Source: Bradyrhizobium roseum (lineage in GTDB: Bacteria; Pseudomonadota; Alphaproteobacteria; Rhizobiales; Xanthobacteraceae). From it: a stretch of 64,000 bases of DNA. The stretch spans positions 992,001 to 1,056,000 of the forward strand of contig NZ_CP129212.1 in assembly GCF_030413175.1 (NCBI RefSeq). The letters are read 5' to 3'. Positions within the stretch are counted from its first letter, which is position 1; the number at the start of each line of letters is the position of its first letter. Shown in pieces: positions 28,340 to 36,795 of the stretch. Both the position numbers and the translations under genes were made by a program. The notes under the pieces were generated by a model. It did not search any database. It had not been told where the DNA came from and saw nothing but the letters and a program-made list of their open reading frames with translations.

Positions 28340-29614
28340 ATGCAGTCCGCCGAGCGGCCTTTCCCCTACCGCCGGGGCCTGATCATCGTTGCGACCATGG
28401 CTACCGCCTACGTCGCCAGCCATTTTTTCCGCGCCTCCAACGTCACCATCGGCCTCGATCTGATGCGCGATCTCGGAATCGGACCGGAAGCGCTGGGCGC
28501 GCTCACCGGCGCGTTCTTCTTCGGCTTTGCCGCGATGCAGATCCCCTGCGGCTTCTTCTTCGATCGCTTCGGGCCGCGCTACACCGTCGTCGGCATGCTG
28601 ATGCTCGCCGCCATCGGCGGCGCGATGTTCACTCTGGCGCCGAGCTGGCCGGTGCTCTTGACCGGGCGGGTGCTGATGGGCGCCGGCTGCGGCGTGATGC
28701 TGATCGGCAGCATGGTGCTGATCTCGCGCTGGTTTCCGCCGGATCGTTTTTCCACGCTCACCGCCGTCGTGCTGTCGATCGGCCTGCTCGGCAACCTCGC
28801 CGCCACCACGCCGCTCGCCTGGGCCGCGCAGGACGTCGGCTGGCGGCCGGCGTTCGGCGCCGTCGTCGTCTTCATCGCGCTGGCGACGATCGCGATCTGG
28901 CTGGTGGTGCGCGATGCGCCGCCCGGCCATCCCTTTCTGTCCCGCAAGGTCGAGCCGTCGGGCGAGATGCTGAAAGGCATGCTCGAGGTGCTGCGCAACC
29001 CGCGCCTGAAGCCAATCATCGCGATGAATTTCTGCAACTACGCCTGCACCTTCACCGTGCAGGGCCTGTGGGGCGGCGCGTTCCTGCGCGAGGTGCACGG
29101 CTTCAGCCCGATCGCGGCCGGCAACGTGCTGCTCTGCGCCGTGATCGCCTACCAGGCCGGCATGCTCGCCTTCGGCCCGCTCGACCGCCGTCTCGACACC
29201 CGCAAGGGGATCGCGATCGGCGGCACGCTGGTGATCGTCGGCCTGCTCGCGATACTGGCGCTGTTCTCGCATCCGCCCGTCTGGCTGCCGGTCGCCGTCA
29301 TCATCGCCATGGGTTTCTTCTCGGCCTCGAGCACCATGGTGATGACCCACGGCCGCGGCATCTTTCCGGACCGGCTGATCGGTCGCGGCATCTCCACGAT
29401 GAACACGGCCGTGATGCTCGGCGTCGCCTGCATGCAGACGCTGTCCGGCATCATCATCGGCGCGTTCGAACCGCTGGCGAGCGGCGCCCGCACCGAAGAT
29501 GCCTACCGCGCGCTGTTCGGCACGCTGACGCTGGTGCTGATCGTGGCGGTGGCGATCTACAGCCGCTCGGAGGATGTCAAGCCGAGCGAGGAGATGCGGG
29601 CGAGGGCGCTTTAA
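28340..29614 (+). CDS. Major facilitator superfamily transporter
   Basis: The 424-residue protein has twelve predicted membrane segments. The MFS loop 2-3 motif appears as GFFFDRFGPRYTVV, near residue 73, and a long central loop divides the halves. It starts near a short N-terminus (MQSAERPFPYRRG). The substrate is unknown. A small conserved gene follows 73 bp later on the same strand. Confidence 0.9.
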   Translation: MQSAERPFPYRRGLIIVATMATAYVASHFFRASNVTIGLDLMRDLGIGPEALGALTGAFFFGFAAMQIPCGFFFDRFGPRYTVVGMLMLAAIGGAMFTLAPSWPVLLTGRVLMGAGCGVMLIGSMVLISRWFPPDRFSTLTAVVLSIGLLGNLAATTPLAWAAQDVGWRPAFGAVVVFIALATIAIWLVVRDAPPGHPFLSRKVEPSGEMLKGMLEVLRNPRLKPIIAMNFCNYACTFTVQGLWGGAFLREVHGFSPIAAGNVLLCAVIAYQAGMLAFGPLDRRLDTRKGIAIGGTLVIVGLLAILALFSHPPVWLPVAVIIAMGFFSASSTMVMTHGRGIFPDRLIGRGISTMNTAVMLGVACMQTLSGIIIGAFEPLASGARTEDAYRALFGTLTLVLIVAVAIYSRSEDVKPSEEMRARAL

Positions 29615-29687
29615 TTCTGGTGCAGTGCAGGATTGCCATTCCGTCCCGGCGGGAGGATGGTTCAAGAAAGCCACAAGGGAGAGCGGC

Positions 29688-29924
29688 ATGAGCAAGGCAG
29701 GTCCCGACAACCGCAAGCAGGACGGTGAAATCGGCCACAAGCACGGCGCCACGCCCATCGGCACGTTGCGCAAGATTTACGGCCAGGGTTTTGCCGCCGG
29801 TTATCCGCCGACCGACAAGCTCAGCGATGTTTTCCCGAACTTGAACGAGACGGCGCTGAGCCAGCTCCGCCGTGACTACAAGACGGGGCATCTCGATCAC
29901 AAGATCACGAACGCCCTGCACTGA
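29688..29924 (+). CDS. Small conserved hydrophilic protein (78 residues)
   Basis: ATG 29688 follows a strong AGGGAGAG site; the frame is open upstream but without such a site. The protein (MSKAGPDNRKQDGEIGHKHG start, then TLRKIYGQGFAAGYPP and LSDVFPNLNETALSQLRRD) has no signal peptide or membrane segment and is charged. I recognise it only as a type common in Bradyrhizobium. The function is unknown. Confidence 0.75.
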   Translation: MSKAGPDNRKQDGEIGHKHGATPIGTLRKIYGQGFAAGYPPTDKLSDVFPNLNETALSQLRRDYKTGHLDHKITNALH

Positions 29925-30031
29925 AGGCGGCCGTCATCGTTCGTGACCGAAGCAGGTTGCCGGCATACCCGCACAAGGCTAGCTTGATCGAAAGGCTGGC
30001 CTGACGCCGCCTGCTCGGAGATCTCGACATC

Positions 30032-30640
30032 ATGCCGGTTACCATCGACTACTATTTGTCGCTCACCTCGCCGTGGACCTATCTCGGCAGCGCACGGTTC
30101 GCGGAAATTGCCAGGCGAAACGGCGCGACCGTCAACGTCAAGCCGTGCAAGTTCGGTCCGATCTTCGAGCAGACCGGGGGGCTGCCGCTGCCAAAACGGT
30201 CGCCGCAGCGGCGCGCGTACCGGATGATGGAGTTGAAGCGCTGGCGCGACGCTTTGGGCATTCCGATCCATCTCGAGCCGAAGCATTTTCCCTGCGACGA
30301 CGCGGCAGCGACCCGGCTGGTGATCGCGGCCAAGCTGCAAGGCAAGGACGCGCACCGGCTGTCGCTGGAACTGGGGCGGGTGGTATGGGAGCGCGAGGAA
30401 ACCCTTACCGATCCCGAGGCGGTCGCGGCGGCTGCGCGGCGGGCCGGTCTCGACGCTGCGGAGCTGCGTGCGGCCAGTCCGTCGGATGCCGAAATAGACA
30501 AGGTTCACGAGCAGTACACGCAGGAGGCACTGGCGGCGGGCGTCTTCGGCGCGCCGAGCTACGTATTGCCTTCGGGCGAGATATTTTGGGGCCAGGACCG
30601 GCTAGACCTTCTGGAGCGGGCGTTGAAGGAGCTGGCCTAA
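30032..30640 (+). CDS. 2-hydroxychromene-2-carboxylate isomerase / DsbA-family protein
   Basis: The 202-residue thioredoxin-fold protein has the HCCA isomerase-type start (IDYYLSLTSPWTYLGS, with Ser13 in place of a CxxC) and the GVFGAPSYVLPSGEIFWGQDRL cis-Pro and C-terminal block. Family enzymes use glutathione in aromatic degradation, but many genomic copies have unknown substrates. It is the last gene before the integrase, so it marks the core side of the island boundary. Confidence 0.9.
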   Translation: MPVTIDYYLSLTSPWTYLGSARFAEIARRNGATVNVKPCKFGPIFEQTGGLPLPKRSPQRRAYRMMELKRWRDALGIPIHLEPKHFPCDDAAATRLVIAAKLQGKDAHRLSLELGRVVWEREETLTDPEAVAAAARRAGLDAAELRAASPSDAEIDKVHEQYTQEALAAGVFGAPSYVLPSGEIFWGQDRLDLLERALKELA

Positions 30641-30651
30641 AAAAGCAGGGC

Positions 30652-30685
30652 GCGACCGGCATCACCACGGTCGCATGGTGTTTTT
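30652..30685 (+). terminator. Weak terminator after the isomerase gene
   Basis: GCGACCG and CGGTCGC form a 7-bp stem with a 9-nt loop. Five Ts follow 6 nt after the stem, so it may be only partly efficient. Confidence 0.4.
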
Positions 30686-30832
30686 GCTTTTGTCCGTCTC
30701 GGGTCGCTGCCGGCTTCTAACCGCCTGTTTATTCTGCTATAATTGCTCAATCTAATTCCGCAGTGGTTCACCGAAATTCGCGGTCGTTCGTCGCAATCCG
30801 GGACCAATGGTGGGGCGGATGGTGGGGCGGAC

Positions 30833-32095
30833 ATGGGCAAAAGACAGCTGCATAAACTCTCCGCTCGAGAAGCGGAAACAATCACTCAATCCGGACGGCA
30901 CAGCGATGGTGGGGGACTTTACCTCGCGATCGAGACCGGTGCGCACGGGCGGCGTCAATGGGTTTTCATGTACCGTGTGCGTGGTACGGGCAAGCGCAGA
31001 GAGATTGGTCTTGGTTCAGCCAAAGGTAAGAGTAAGGACGGCTTGTCACTCACCGATGCCCGCCTTAGGGCGGCGGACGCGCGTAAGGCGCTAGCTGAAG
31101 GTAGAAGCCCGACCGCAGATCGACGCGCCGACGTGGTAGCAGGCACTACGTTTGGAGAATTCGCGGACATCTTCTTAGCGTCGATCAAAGCGGGCTTCAA
31201 AGGTAGAAACACGTTCGTCGACTGGACGCGAGATCTAAAGGTGCACTGCAAACCTATCCGCGCTAAGGAGCTCGCCGACATCAACTCAAATGATATATTG
31301 GAAATCTTGTCGCCAATCTGGATGACGATCAACCGAACGGCTCGCGAGACGCGAAGTCGAATTGAGCGCGTGCTTGACGCCGCGGAAGCCAAGGGGTTTC
31401 GGTCTGGAAAGAACCCTGCGACGTGGAAGACATTGAAGCCACTCTTGCCGAAGGCGAAACGGTCGAAGCGCCATCACAAAGCCGCACCCTACAAGGACGT
31501 GCCTGGTATCGTCCGGGCGTTGAATGCCAAACACAATATGGCCGAAACGACAGTGAACCTCGCAGCTGAATTTATCATCTTAACGGCGGTGCGGACCGGC
31601 GAAGCCCGCTTTATGCGCGTGCGCGAGGTCGATTTTGCGGAACGTCTTTGGACAGTCCCAGCGGAGCGGATGAAGGCGGAGGTCGATCCGGAAGGCAACG
31701 ATTTCGAAGTACCACTTTGCGATCGCGCAATCGCGATCTTGAAAGCGGTCATTCCGAAGGATGCTGCTTCTGACGCCTACGTGTTCGCCGGGCAGTGGTC
31801 TTCGGACCACTCGAAGCCGCTTGGTATGAACGCGGTGCTACACGCGCTCAAGGCTGTTTATCCGGCGATGACGACGCACGGGTGTAGGTCGAGTTTTCGC
31901 GATTGGGTAGGGGATGAAACTCGTTTCGAACGAGACATCGCTGAAATGGCACTAGCCCACAAGGTCGGCGACGAAACGGAGCAAGCCTATCGACGCAGTA
32001 GCGCGTTGAAAAAACGGCGGCAGTTGATGGAAGCTTGGGGGAGATACGTTGGAAGCGCTTCTAACGTGATCGCTCTTCCCCGTCGAGCATCATAG
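30833..32095 (+). CDS. P4-type tyrosine integrase
   Basis: The 420-residue protein has the N-terminal arm-binding domain of DUF4102 type (LSAREAETITQSGRHSDGGG, then GRRQWVFMYR). The catalytic domain has Arg254 (TAVRTGEAR), His349-xx-Arg352 (THGCRSS) and Tyr386 (AYRRS). All key residues are present, so it may be active. I start at ATG 30833 and not at the upstream in-frame codon 30743. It directs site-specific insertion of islands. No tRNA or direct att repeat could be seen next to it. Confidence 0.93.
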   Translation: MGKRQLHKLSAREAETITQSGRHSDGGGLYLAIETGAHGRRQWVFMYRVRGTGKRREIGLGSAKGKSKDGLSLTDARLRAADARKALAEGRSPTADRRADVVAGTTFGEFADIFLASIKAGFKGRNTFVDWTRDLKVHCKPIRAKELADINSNDILEILSPIWMTINRTARETRSRIERVLDAAEAKGFRSGKNPATWKTLKPLLPKAKRSKRHHKAAPYKDVPGIVRALNAKHNMAETTVNLAAEFIILTAVRTGEARFMRVREVDFAERLWTVPAERMKAEVDPEGNDFEVPLCDRAIAILKAVIPKDAASDAYVFAGQWSSDHSKPLGMNAVLHALKAVYPAMTTHGCRSSFRDWVGDETRFERDIAEMALAHKVGDETEQAYRRSSALKKRRQLMEAWGRYVGSASNVIALPRRAS

Positions 32096-32445
32096 AGTTG
32101 CGACGATGGCAGATGGTCGCGGGGATCGTTCACGTCTGCGCGGGATCGTATGTAGCGAGGAATTCGTACCTTACGAGAATCGACCGACCCCGAATTGTCG
32201 CCGCCGTTACTCGGCCCAACCCATTTCGAAGATCCGTTTCGACCGTCATCTCGAAATGCCCCTCCTTTGGCCGGGACTGGTACGCTGCCTTGGGGTGGCT
32301 GTATTGGCCAGATTCTGGCCAAGGGAATATTTTTCACAGAATACGTATGGAGAAATTATTTTTCATGAATTATGATAGAAATTCGAGCTGTAGGAGACTT
32401 TGTGAACGAAATTCGGGCGAGAGAGCGTTTTTCGGGAGAATTTGA
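32096..32445. other. AT-richer gap between integrase and Fic gene
   Basis: The stretch is clearly lower in GC than the core genes and has no supported gene. Frames on both strands are short and lack ribosome binding sites. It probably holds the Fic promoter in its AT-rich right half. Confidence 0.5.
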
Positions 32446-33981
32446 TTGAGCGTGCAATTTTCAGGGCCGGTGAGCGTTTTTCATGACCGGAGACTGCCGG
32501 AGACGGCTGCTCCGGCGGGTTACGCTGCCCTGATCGACGCTTACAAGCTGCCCGTTCCTGTCCCGCGGACCCTTTCGGCGATAGGAACTAAGCACCGGAT
32601 TCTCGAGCAGAACGGCTGGCGCATCTATACGCCGCGCCACGCCCCGGAGGCCTCCCTTGAGGGACACCTGACTTTTGCTCTCAAGAACGAGGGATTGGAC
32701 CTTGCCGTCCTGAAGCGGCTTTTCCTCGCCGTGATGGAAGGGGAGATTGCAGAGCTTGTAAGGCAGAAGCCGACCGGCCTCTACACCCGCCGCATTTGGT
32801 TCCTGTACGAATGGCTGCTTGGCCGTGAGCTGAAGCTGCCGCCCGCCGACAAGGTCTCATACGTGGATGCGGTTGATACCGATCTTCAGTTCGCAGGGCC
32901 AGGAGAGAATTCGGCTCGGCATCGTGTTCGCGACAACCTTCCCGGAACGCCGGAATTCTGTCCGCTCGTGTTTAGGTCTCCTGCGCTGAATGAGTTTATT
33001 GCGCAGGACTGGAAGGAGCGCGCGCGCGCGGTCGTCAATGCAGTTCCGAAGGACCTGCTCGCTCGGACGGCTGCGTTCCTTTTGCTGAAGGATTCGAAGT
33101 CCAGCTATGTGATCGAGGGAGAAAGGCCGCCGCAGGATCGTATTCAGCGGTGGGGTCGCGCTATCGGCGAGGCGGGCCGCGCGCCGCTCGACGAACAGGA
33201 ATTCCTGCGATTGCAGAACATCGTCATCGGTGACGGGCGTTTCGTGAAGATGGGCTTTCGTCAGGAAGGCGGCTTTGTAGGTGAGCACGACCGGGATACG
33301 CAACGCCCCATTCCCGATCATATCGATGCGCGGCATGAAGATATTGCCTCGCTTATGACGGGATTGATCGCGTTCGACCATGACGTCGAGAACGATCTCG
33401 ATCCCATCATCGCCGCAGCGGTACTGGCATTTGGGTTCGTCTACATCCATCCCTTCGAAGACGGCAACGGACGCATCCATCGCTACCTGATGCATCACGT
33501 TCTCGCGCGCCGAGGCTTTAATCCTGCGGGACTGCATTTCCCCGTATCGTCGGCGATTCTCGATAGAATTATGGAGTACAAGGCTGTGCTGGAGAGCTAT
33601 TCCAGCAGGCTGCTTCCCTGCGTCCAATGGGAAGCTACGCAAAAGGGCAATGTAACGGTCCTTAACGATACGGCTGACTTCTACCGTTTCTTCGATGCCA
33701 CGCCGCATGCTGAGTTCTTGTATGAATGCGTACGCCAGACGATAGAGCAGGATCTTCCGAACGAAACCAACTTCCTCCGTAACTTCGACACATTCCGTGC
33801 TGGCATCGAGAACATGATCGATATGCCGGAACGAACGCTCAACAACCTGTTCGGGTTCCTCAGGCAGAATCAGGGAAAGCTTTCAAAGAGAGCGCGAGAT
33901 AACGAATTCGCTCTGCTGACTTCGGATGAAGTCGGGCAGATCGAAGACTTATACCGCGTTTCGTTTCCCGAGGCAGGATAG
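32446..33981 (+). CDS. Fic-domain protein (AMP-transferase type, class II)
   Basis: The 511-residue protein carries a complete Fic motif H335-PFEDGNGR-343 (HxFxDGNGRxxR). An inhibitory-helix motif S220-YVI-E224-G225 (S/TxxxE G/N) lies N-terminal to it, placing it in class II with built-in self-inhibition. Fic enzymes move AMP or other groups onto target proteins. A winged-helix-like tail is possible. I accept TTG 32446 because GGGAGA stands 7 nt upstream. It stands alone beside the integrase; no separate antitoxin gene is seen. Confidence 0.9.
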   Translation: MSVQFSGPVSVFHDRRLPETAAPAGYAALIDAYKLPVPVPRTLSAIGTKHRILEQNGWRIYTPRHAPEASLEGHLTFALKNEGLDLAVLKRLFLAVMEGEIAELVRQKPTGLYTRRIWFLYEWLLGRELKLPPADKVSYVDAVDTDLQFAGPGENSARHRVRDNLPGTPEFCPLVFRSPALNEFIAQDWKERARAVVNAVPKDLLARTAAFLLLKDSKSSYVIEGERPPQDRIQRWGRAIGEAGRAPLDEQEFLRLQNIVIGDGRFVKMGFRQEGGFVGEHDRDTQRPIPDHIDARHEDIASLMTGLIAFDHDVENDLDPIIAAAVLAFGFVYIHPFEDGNGRIHRYLMHHVLARRGFNPAGLHFPVSSAILDRIMEYKAVLESYSSRLLPCVQWEATQKGNVTVLNDTADFYRFFDATPHAEFLYECVRQTIEQDLPNETNFLRNFDTFRAGIENMIDMPERTLNNLFGFLRQNQGKLSKRARDNEFALLTSDEVGQIEDLYRVSFPEAG

Positions 33982-34098
33982 CGGAGCTATCATACCTTAA
34001 GAGTACGAACTTGATTACGGAGCTCAAATTATCATTCTGACGAGACGGCTCCTTGAAGGCTGAACGGCTCGCCGCCGTCCTGTTACAACTGTCCGGCT

Positions 34099-35052
34099 AT
34101 GAAGAGATTGATCCGCAAAGCAGGACGACGCTTTTCTTTCAGAAAACTGACGCAAACTGCTGTCGATCACTGTCGATTGTCGCGCGACGCGCCTGCGCCT
34201 GATATGGTCGCGTCATGTCAGCGTCGCCAACAGCAACGAGCCCACACGGTACACCCGGATCCCAAGCAATTGAGATTTCGGGTGTGTGCCGGATCGAATT
34301 GCTGCGATCATCGGTTTCTCGCCTTCGAGACTCAGAGCGGCACGCACGCGTTCGCCAGCAGCCGCAGGACGGAATTCCAAGCAACTCCGAACCACCTGTC
34401 GTTTCTACCGATAGGTTGCGATGTCTATTCGCGGTCACAGCAGGGCGGCGAGTATCTGAAGGTGTCGCTGGACAGGCGATATGCAGTCGAGCCCATCCAG
34501 TCCCGACGCTTCAGCAACATCGTGTATCGTCAGGCCATCAATGCTGCGCATCGGCTCCGCCGGCGGTTGATCGCCGACCACCCCGTAGAGGCACTCACGT
34601 GTGAGCGGCTCGTTGGCGTGCTATGTGAGCGCGTTGCCGTGATCCTGCGCGGCGAGGTCCATCAGCAACGGGAAGCCGCTTGGATGACACCACGGCGCTT
34701 GAAGCTGATCGATGAGTTTATCGACCAGCCTCTCGAAGCCAAACTGACAATACTCGAGTTGGCCAACAAGCTTGGCCTTTCGGCTGGGTCTTTCACGCGC
34801 GCCTTCAAGGCCGCTGTCGGTCACACGCCACACGACTACATCATCGACCGCGGTGTCGCACGAGCGCGCCAACTCATGCGCACGCACGACATGGATCTGT
34901 CGACGATCGCGAACGCTACTGGTTTCGCATCGCATGCTCACCATGATAGCGCTGTTTTGAGCGCGACTTGGCGTCCCGCCCAGCCGCTTGCGGGGTGGTG
35001 CTCAAAGCATCCGGCGCGCGGGTTGACAATAAGCACGACCGGTCGTACTTAA
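34099..35052 (+). pseudogene. AraC-family regulator with broken C-terminus
   Basis: The frame has a sensor-type N-terminal domain and the first AraC helix-turn-helix (LTILELANKLGLSAGSFTRAFKAAVGHTPHDYI), then the second one begins (STIANATGFASHAH). After that, near 34940, the normal sequence continues in another frame (MIALF-stop-ARLGVPPSRLRGGA). So one extra base and one CGA-to-TGA change have destroyed the end of the second helix-turn-helix. It probably cannot bind DNA normally. It precedes a TetR gene. Confidence 0.75.
35023..35051 (+). promoter_or_regulatory. TetR promoter with operator in its spacer
   Basis: TTGACA (35023) and TACTTA (35046) are spaced by 17 bp. Between them lies AGCACGACC-GGTCGTACT, an 18-bp inverted repeat with a perfect ACGACCGGTCGT core (35035-35046). 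The operator thus overlaps the promoter spacer, the expected site for self-repression by the TetR protein encoded 7 bp downstream. Confidence 0.75.
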
Positions 35053-35057
35053 TCCCC

Positions 35058-35666
35058 ATGAAGGCCAAGGGTGACAGCACGCGTCAGCGACTTCTGACGA
35101 CAGGCCTCGACAAACTGAGCGTCGAAGGTCTGGCAGGTATCACGATCGGCACGCTCGCCACAGCAGCCGGAATTTCCAAGAGTGGCCTCTTTGCGCACTT
35201 CGCGTCCAAGGAAGAGCTGCAATTGCAATTGCTCGATGAGATGACACGAGTGGCCGAGGCGCACGTGCTTGCCCCTGCGATGTCCCGCAAGCCCGGCCTC
35301 GCACGTCTCGAAGCACTATTTGAGCATTGGCTTGGTTGGTCGTCCAAGGCCGGCCTCTCCGGTGGCTGTCCGATTTCAGCCGCTATTTTCGAACTCGATG
35401 ATCTCGGCGGGCAGGTTCGTGATCAGGTGGTGGCACTGGAGGCTCAATGGCGGGGAGTGCTTGAATCGCTCATCGTCGAAGCGATGGCGGCGGAGGAGAT
35501 CTGCGACGATACCGATGCCGCTCAGATAGCCTGGGAAATGACAGGCATCTATCTCGCCCACCATGCGTCCAGCCGGCTGGCGCGGGATCGCACAGCCAAG
35601 CGGCGTGCCGAGACAGCGTTCAAAGCACTCATGGCCCGCATAGCGGCACGAAAGGGACGGCGCTGA
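35058..35666 (+). CDS. TetR-family transcriptional regulator
   Basis: The 202-residue protein starts at ATG 35058, just after the palindromic operator. The N-terminal helix-turn-helix reads LTTGLDKLSVEGLAGITIGTLATAAGISKSGLFAHFASKEEL (landmarks at about residues 13-53). The C-terminal ligand domain contains SGGCPISAAIFELDD, a TetR_C-like region common in this subgroup. It very likely represses itself and the two following membrane-protein genes, which overlap it by 1 and 4 bp. Confidence 0.92.
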   Translation: MKAKGDSTRQRLLTTGLDKLSVEGLAGITIGTLATAAGISKSGLFAHFASKEELQLQLLDEMTRVAEAHVLAPAMSRKPGLARLEALFEHWLGWSSKAGLSGGCPISAAIFELDDLGGQVRDQVVALEAQWRGVLESLIVEAMAAEEICDDTDAAQIAWEMTGIYLAHHASSRLARDRTAKRRAETAFKALMARIAARKGRR

Positions 35667-36025
35667 TGCAGCCACATGTCATAAGAAGCAAGGTGGCGAA
35701 CATTACTGCACTGATGTCGTCGCCTCTGCGACGCTTGCGTTTTGCCGGATGGATCGAAGGATGCACGCTGATTGCCCTACTGTTGGTCGCAGTACCGTTA
35801 CGGCATTTCGCGGGCTTTGCTGCCGCCACCAAGATCATGGGACCGGTGCATGGACTGGCGTTCATCGTCTACATTGTCACGCTGATCGATGCCGTGTCCG
35901 GCGGTGGGTGGACTCGCAAGGAAGCGGTTAGGGCTGGACTCGCTGCCCTGTTCCCTTTCGGCGCGTTTCTCAATGACCGGGTTGTCGCCGTAAAAATCAT
36001 TCAACAAGAAGCGGTCAACCGATGA
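35666..36025 (+). CDS. DUF3817 family membrane protein
   Basis: The 119-residue protein has three membrane segments and the DUF3817 pattern LRRLRFAGWIEGCTLIALLLVAVPLRH...IMGPVHGLAFIVYI...LFPFGAFLND. The start overlaps the TetR stop (TGATG), and its own stop overlaps the next start, so it is the middle gene of a three-gene operon. Function unknown. Confidence 0.85.
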   Translation: MQPHVIRSKVANITALMSSPLRRLRFAGWIEGCTLIALLLVAVPLRHFAGFAAATKIMGPVHGLAFIVYIVTLIDAVSGGGWTRKEAVRAGLAALFPFGAFLNDRVVAVKIIQQEAVNR

Positions 36026-36423
36026 GCCTGCATGAGTTTTTAAAAGTAATGCACATCCTCGCGGTCGTCGTCTGGATCGGTGGAATGCTCGCGGTCGCGC
36101 TGATCCTGCCCCGTCCATCGGATAAAAGTATTGTCGCCGTCATGCGTGCGCGGCTGTCAATTGCCGTCTCTTGCGCAATGTTTGCCGCACTGATCTTTGG
36201 TTTAGCGATGGCCGTCCACGCCGGGTGGATGGGGCAGAGGTGGATCCATGCCAAGCTCGTCTTGGCTTTCACGCTTGCCGGCGTACATGGTGTCATCACT
36301 GGCCAGATGCGGCGAATGACAACCGTTGATGGACATCCATCTCCATCCTGGCTGGTCCATCTCCCGGTCGTCATCGGCACGCTGGCGTTGGCGACTATAG
36401 CCGTCGCGGTGCTGAAGCCTTGA
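36022..36423 (+). CDS. CopD/HemJ-like small membrane protein
   Basis: The 133-residue protein has four membrane segments with conserved His in the first (FLKVMHILAVVVWIGGML) and third (WIHAKLVLAFTLAGVHG). This pattern is shared by CopD-like and HemJ-like proteins, which use the His to bind heme or metal. It is shorter than CopD. As last gene of the TetR operon, it may act with the DUF3817 protein under the same signal. Confidence 0.75.
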   Translation: MSLHEFLKVMHILAVVVWIGGMLAVALILPRPSDKSIVAVMRARLSIAVSCAMFAALIFGLAMAVHAGWMGQRWIHAKLVLAFTLAGVHGVITGQMRRMTTVDGHPSPSWLVHLPVVIGTLALATIAVAVLKP

Positions 36424-36585
36424 GCGCAAAAGCACGTGTCGCTTGCCGGATTGACGGCACGTGCGATCCCGATTGCCCTTCATGCAACCGGAACAGCGAA
36501 CCAAGCGAGGTCCGCGCGAAGCCTTGATTTTATCAATTCATGATACTCATGAAGTTACCTGAGACGCGACAGCCGGCTATCGGAT

Positions 36586-36795
36586 GTGCTGCACAACCTA
36601 CTGCATGTGGCCGAACAACATGGCGGTCAGCAGAGACGTCCCATGACGTCCGAAGAATTGGCGAAGGCGATGGACACCAATCCTGTCGTGGTTCGCAGAA
36701 TCATGGGTGGTCTTCGTGACGAAGGATTCGTGCAATCCGAAAGAGGACACGGTGGCGGTTGGACTGAATGTGCCTTGCAAGGTTCAGAACTCTAA
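36586..36795 (+). pseudogene. Truncated Rrf2-family regulator
   Basis: The readable part is the Rrf2 winged helix ([53 protein letters not shown]). The protein stops a few residues later after unrelated sequence ([10 protein letters not shown]), at about half of the family length. Upstream codons (RRDSRLSD) are in frame but have no ATG. No [Fe-S] Cys cluster remains. The 3' end overlaps the end of the convergent monooxygenase gene, which suggests a recombination join. Confidence 0.75.
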
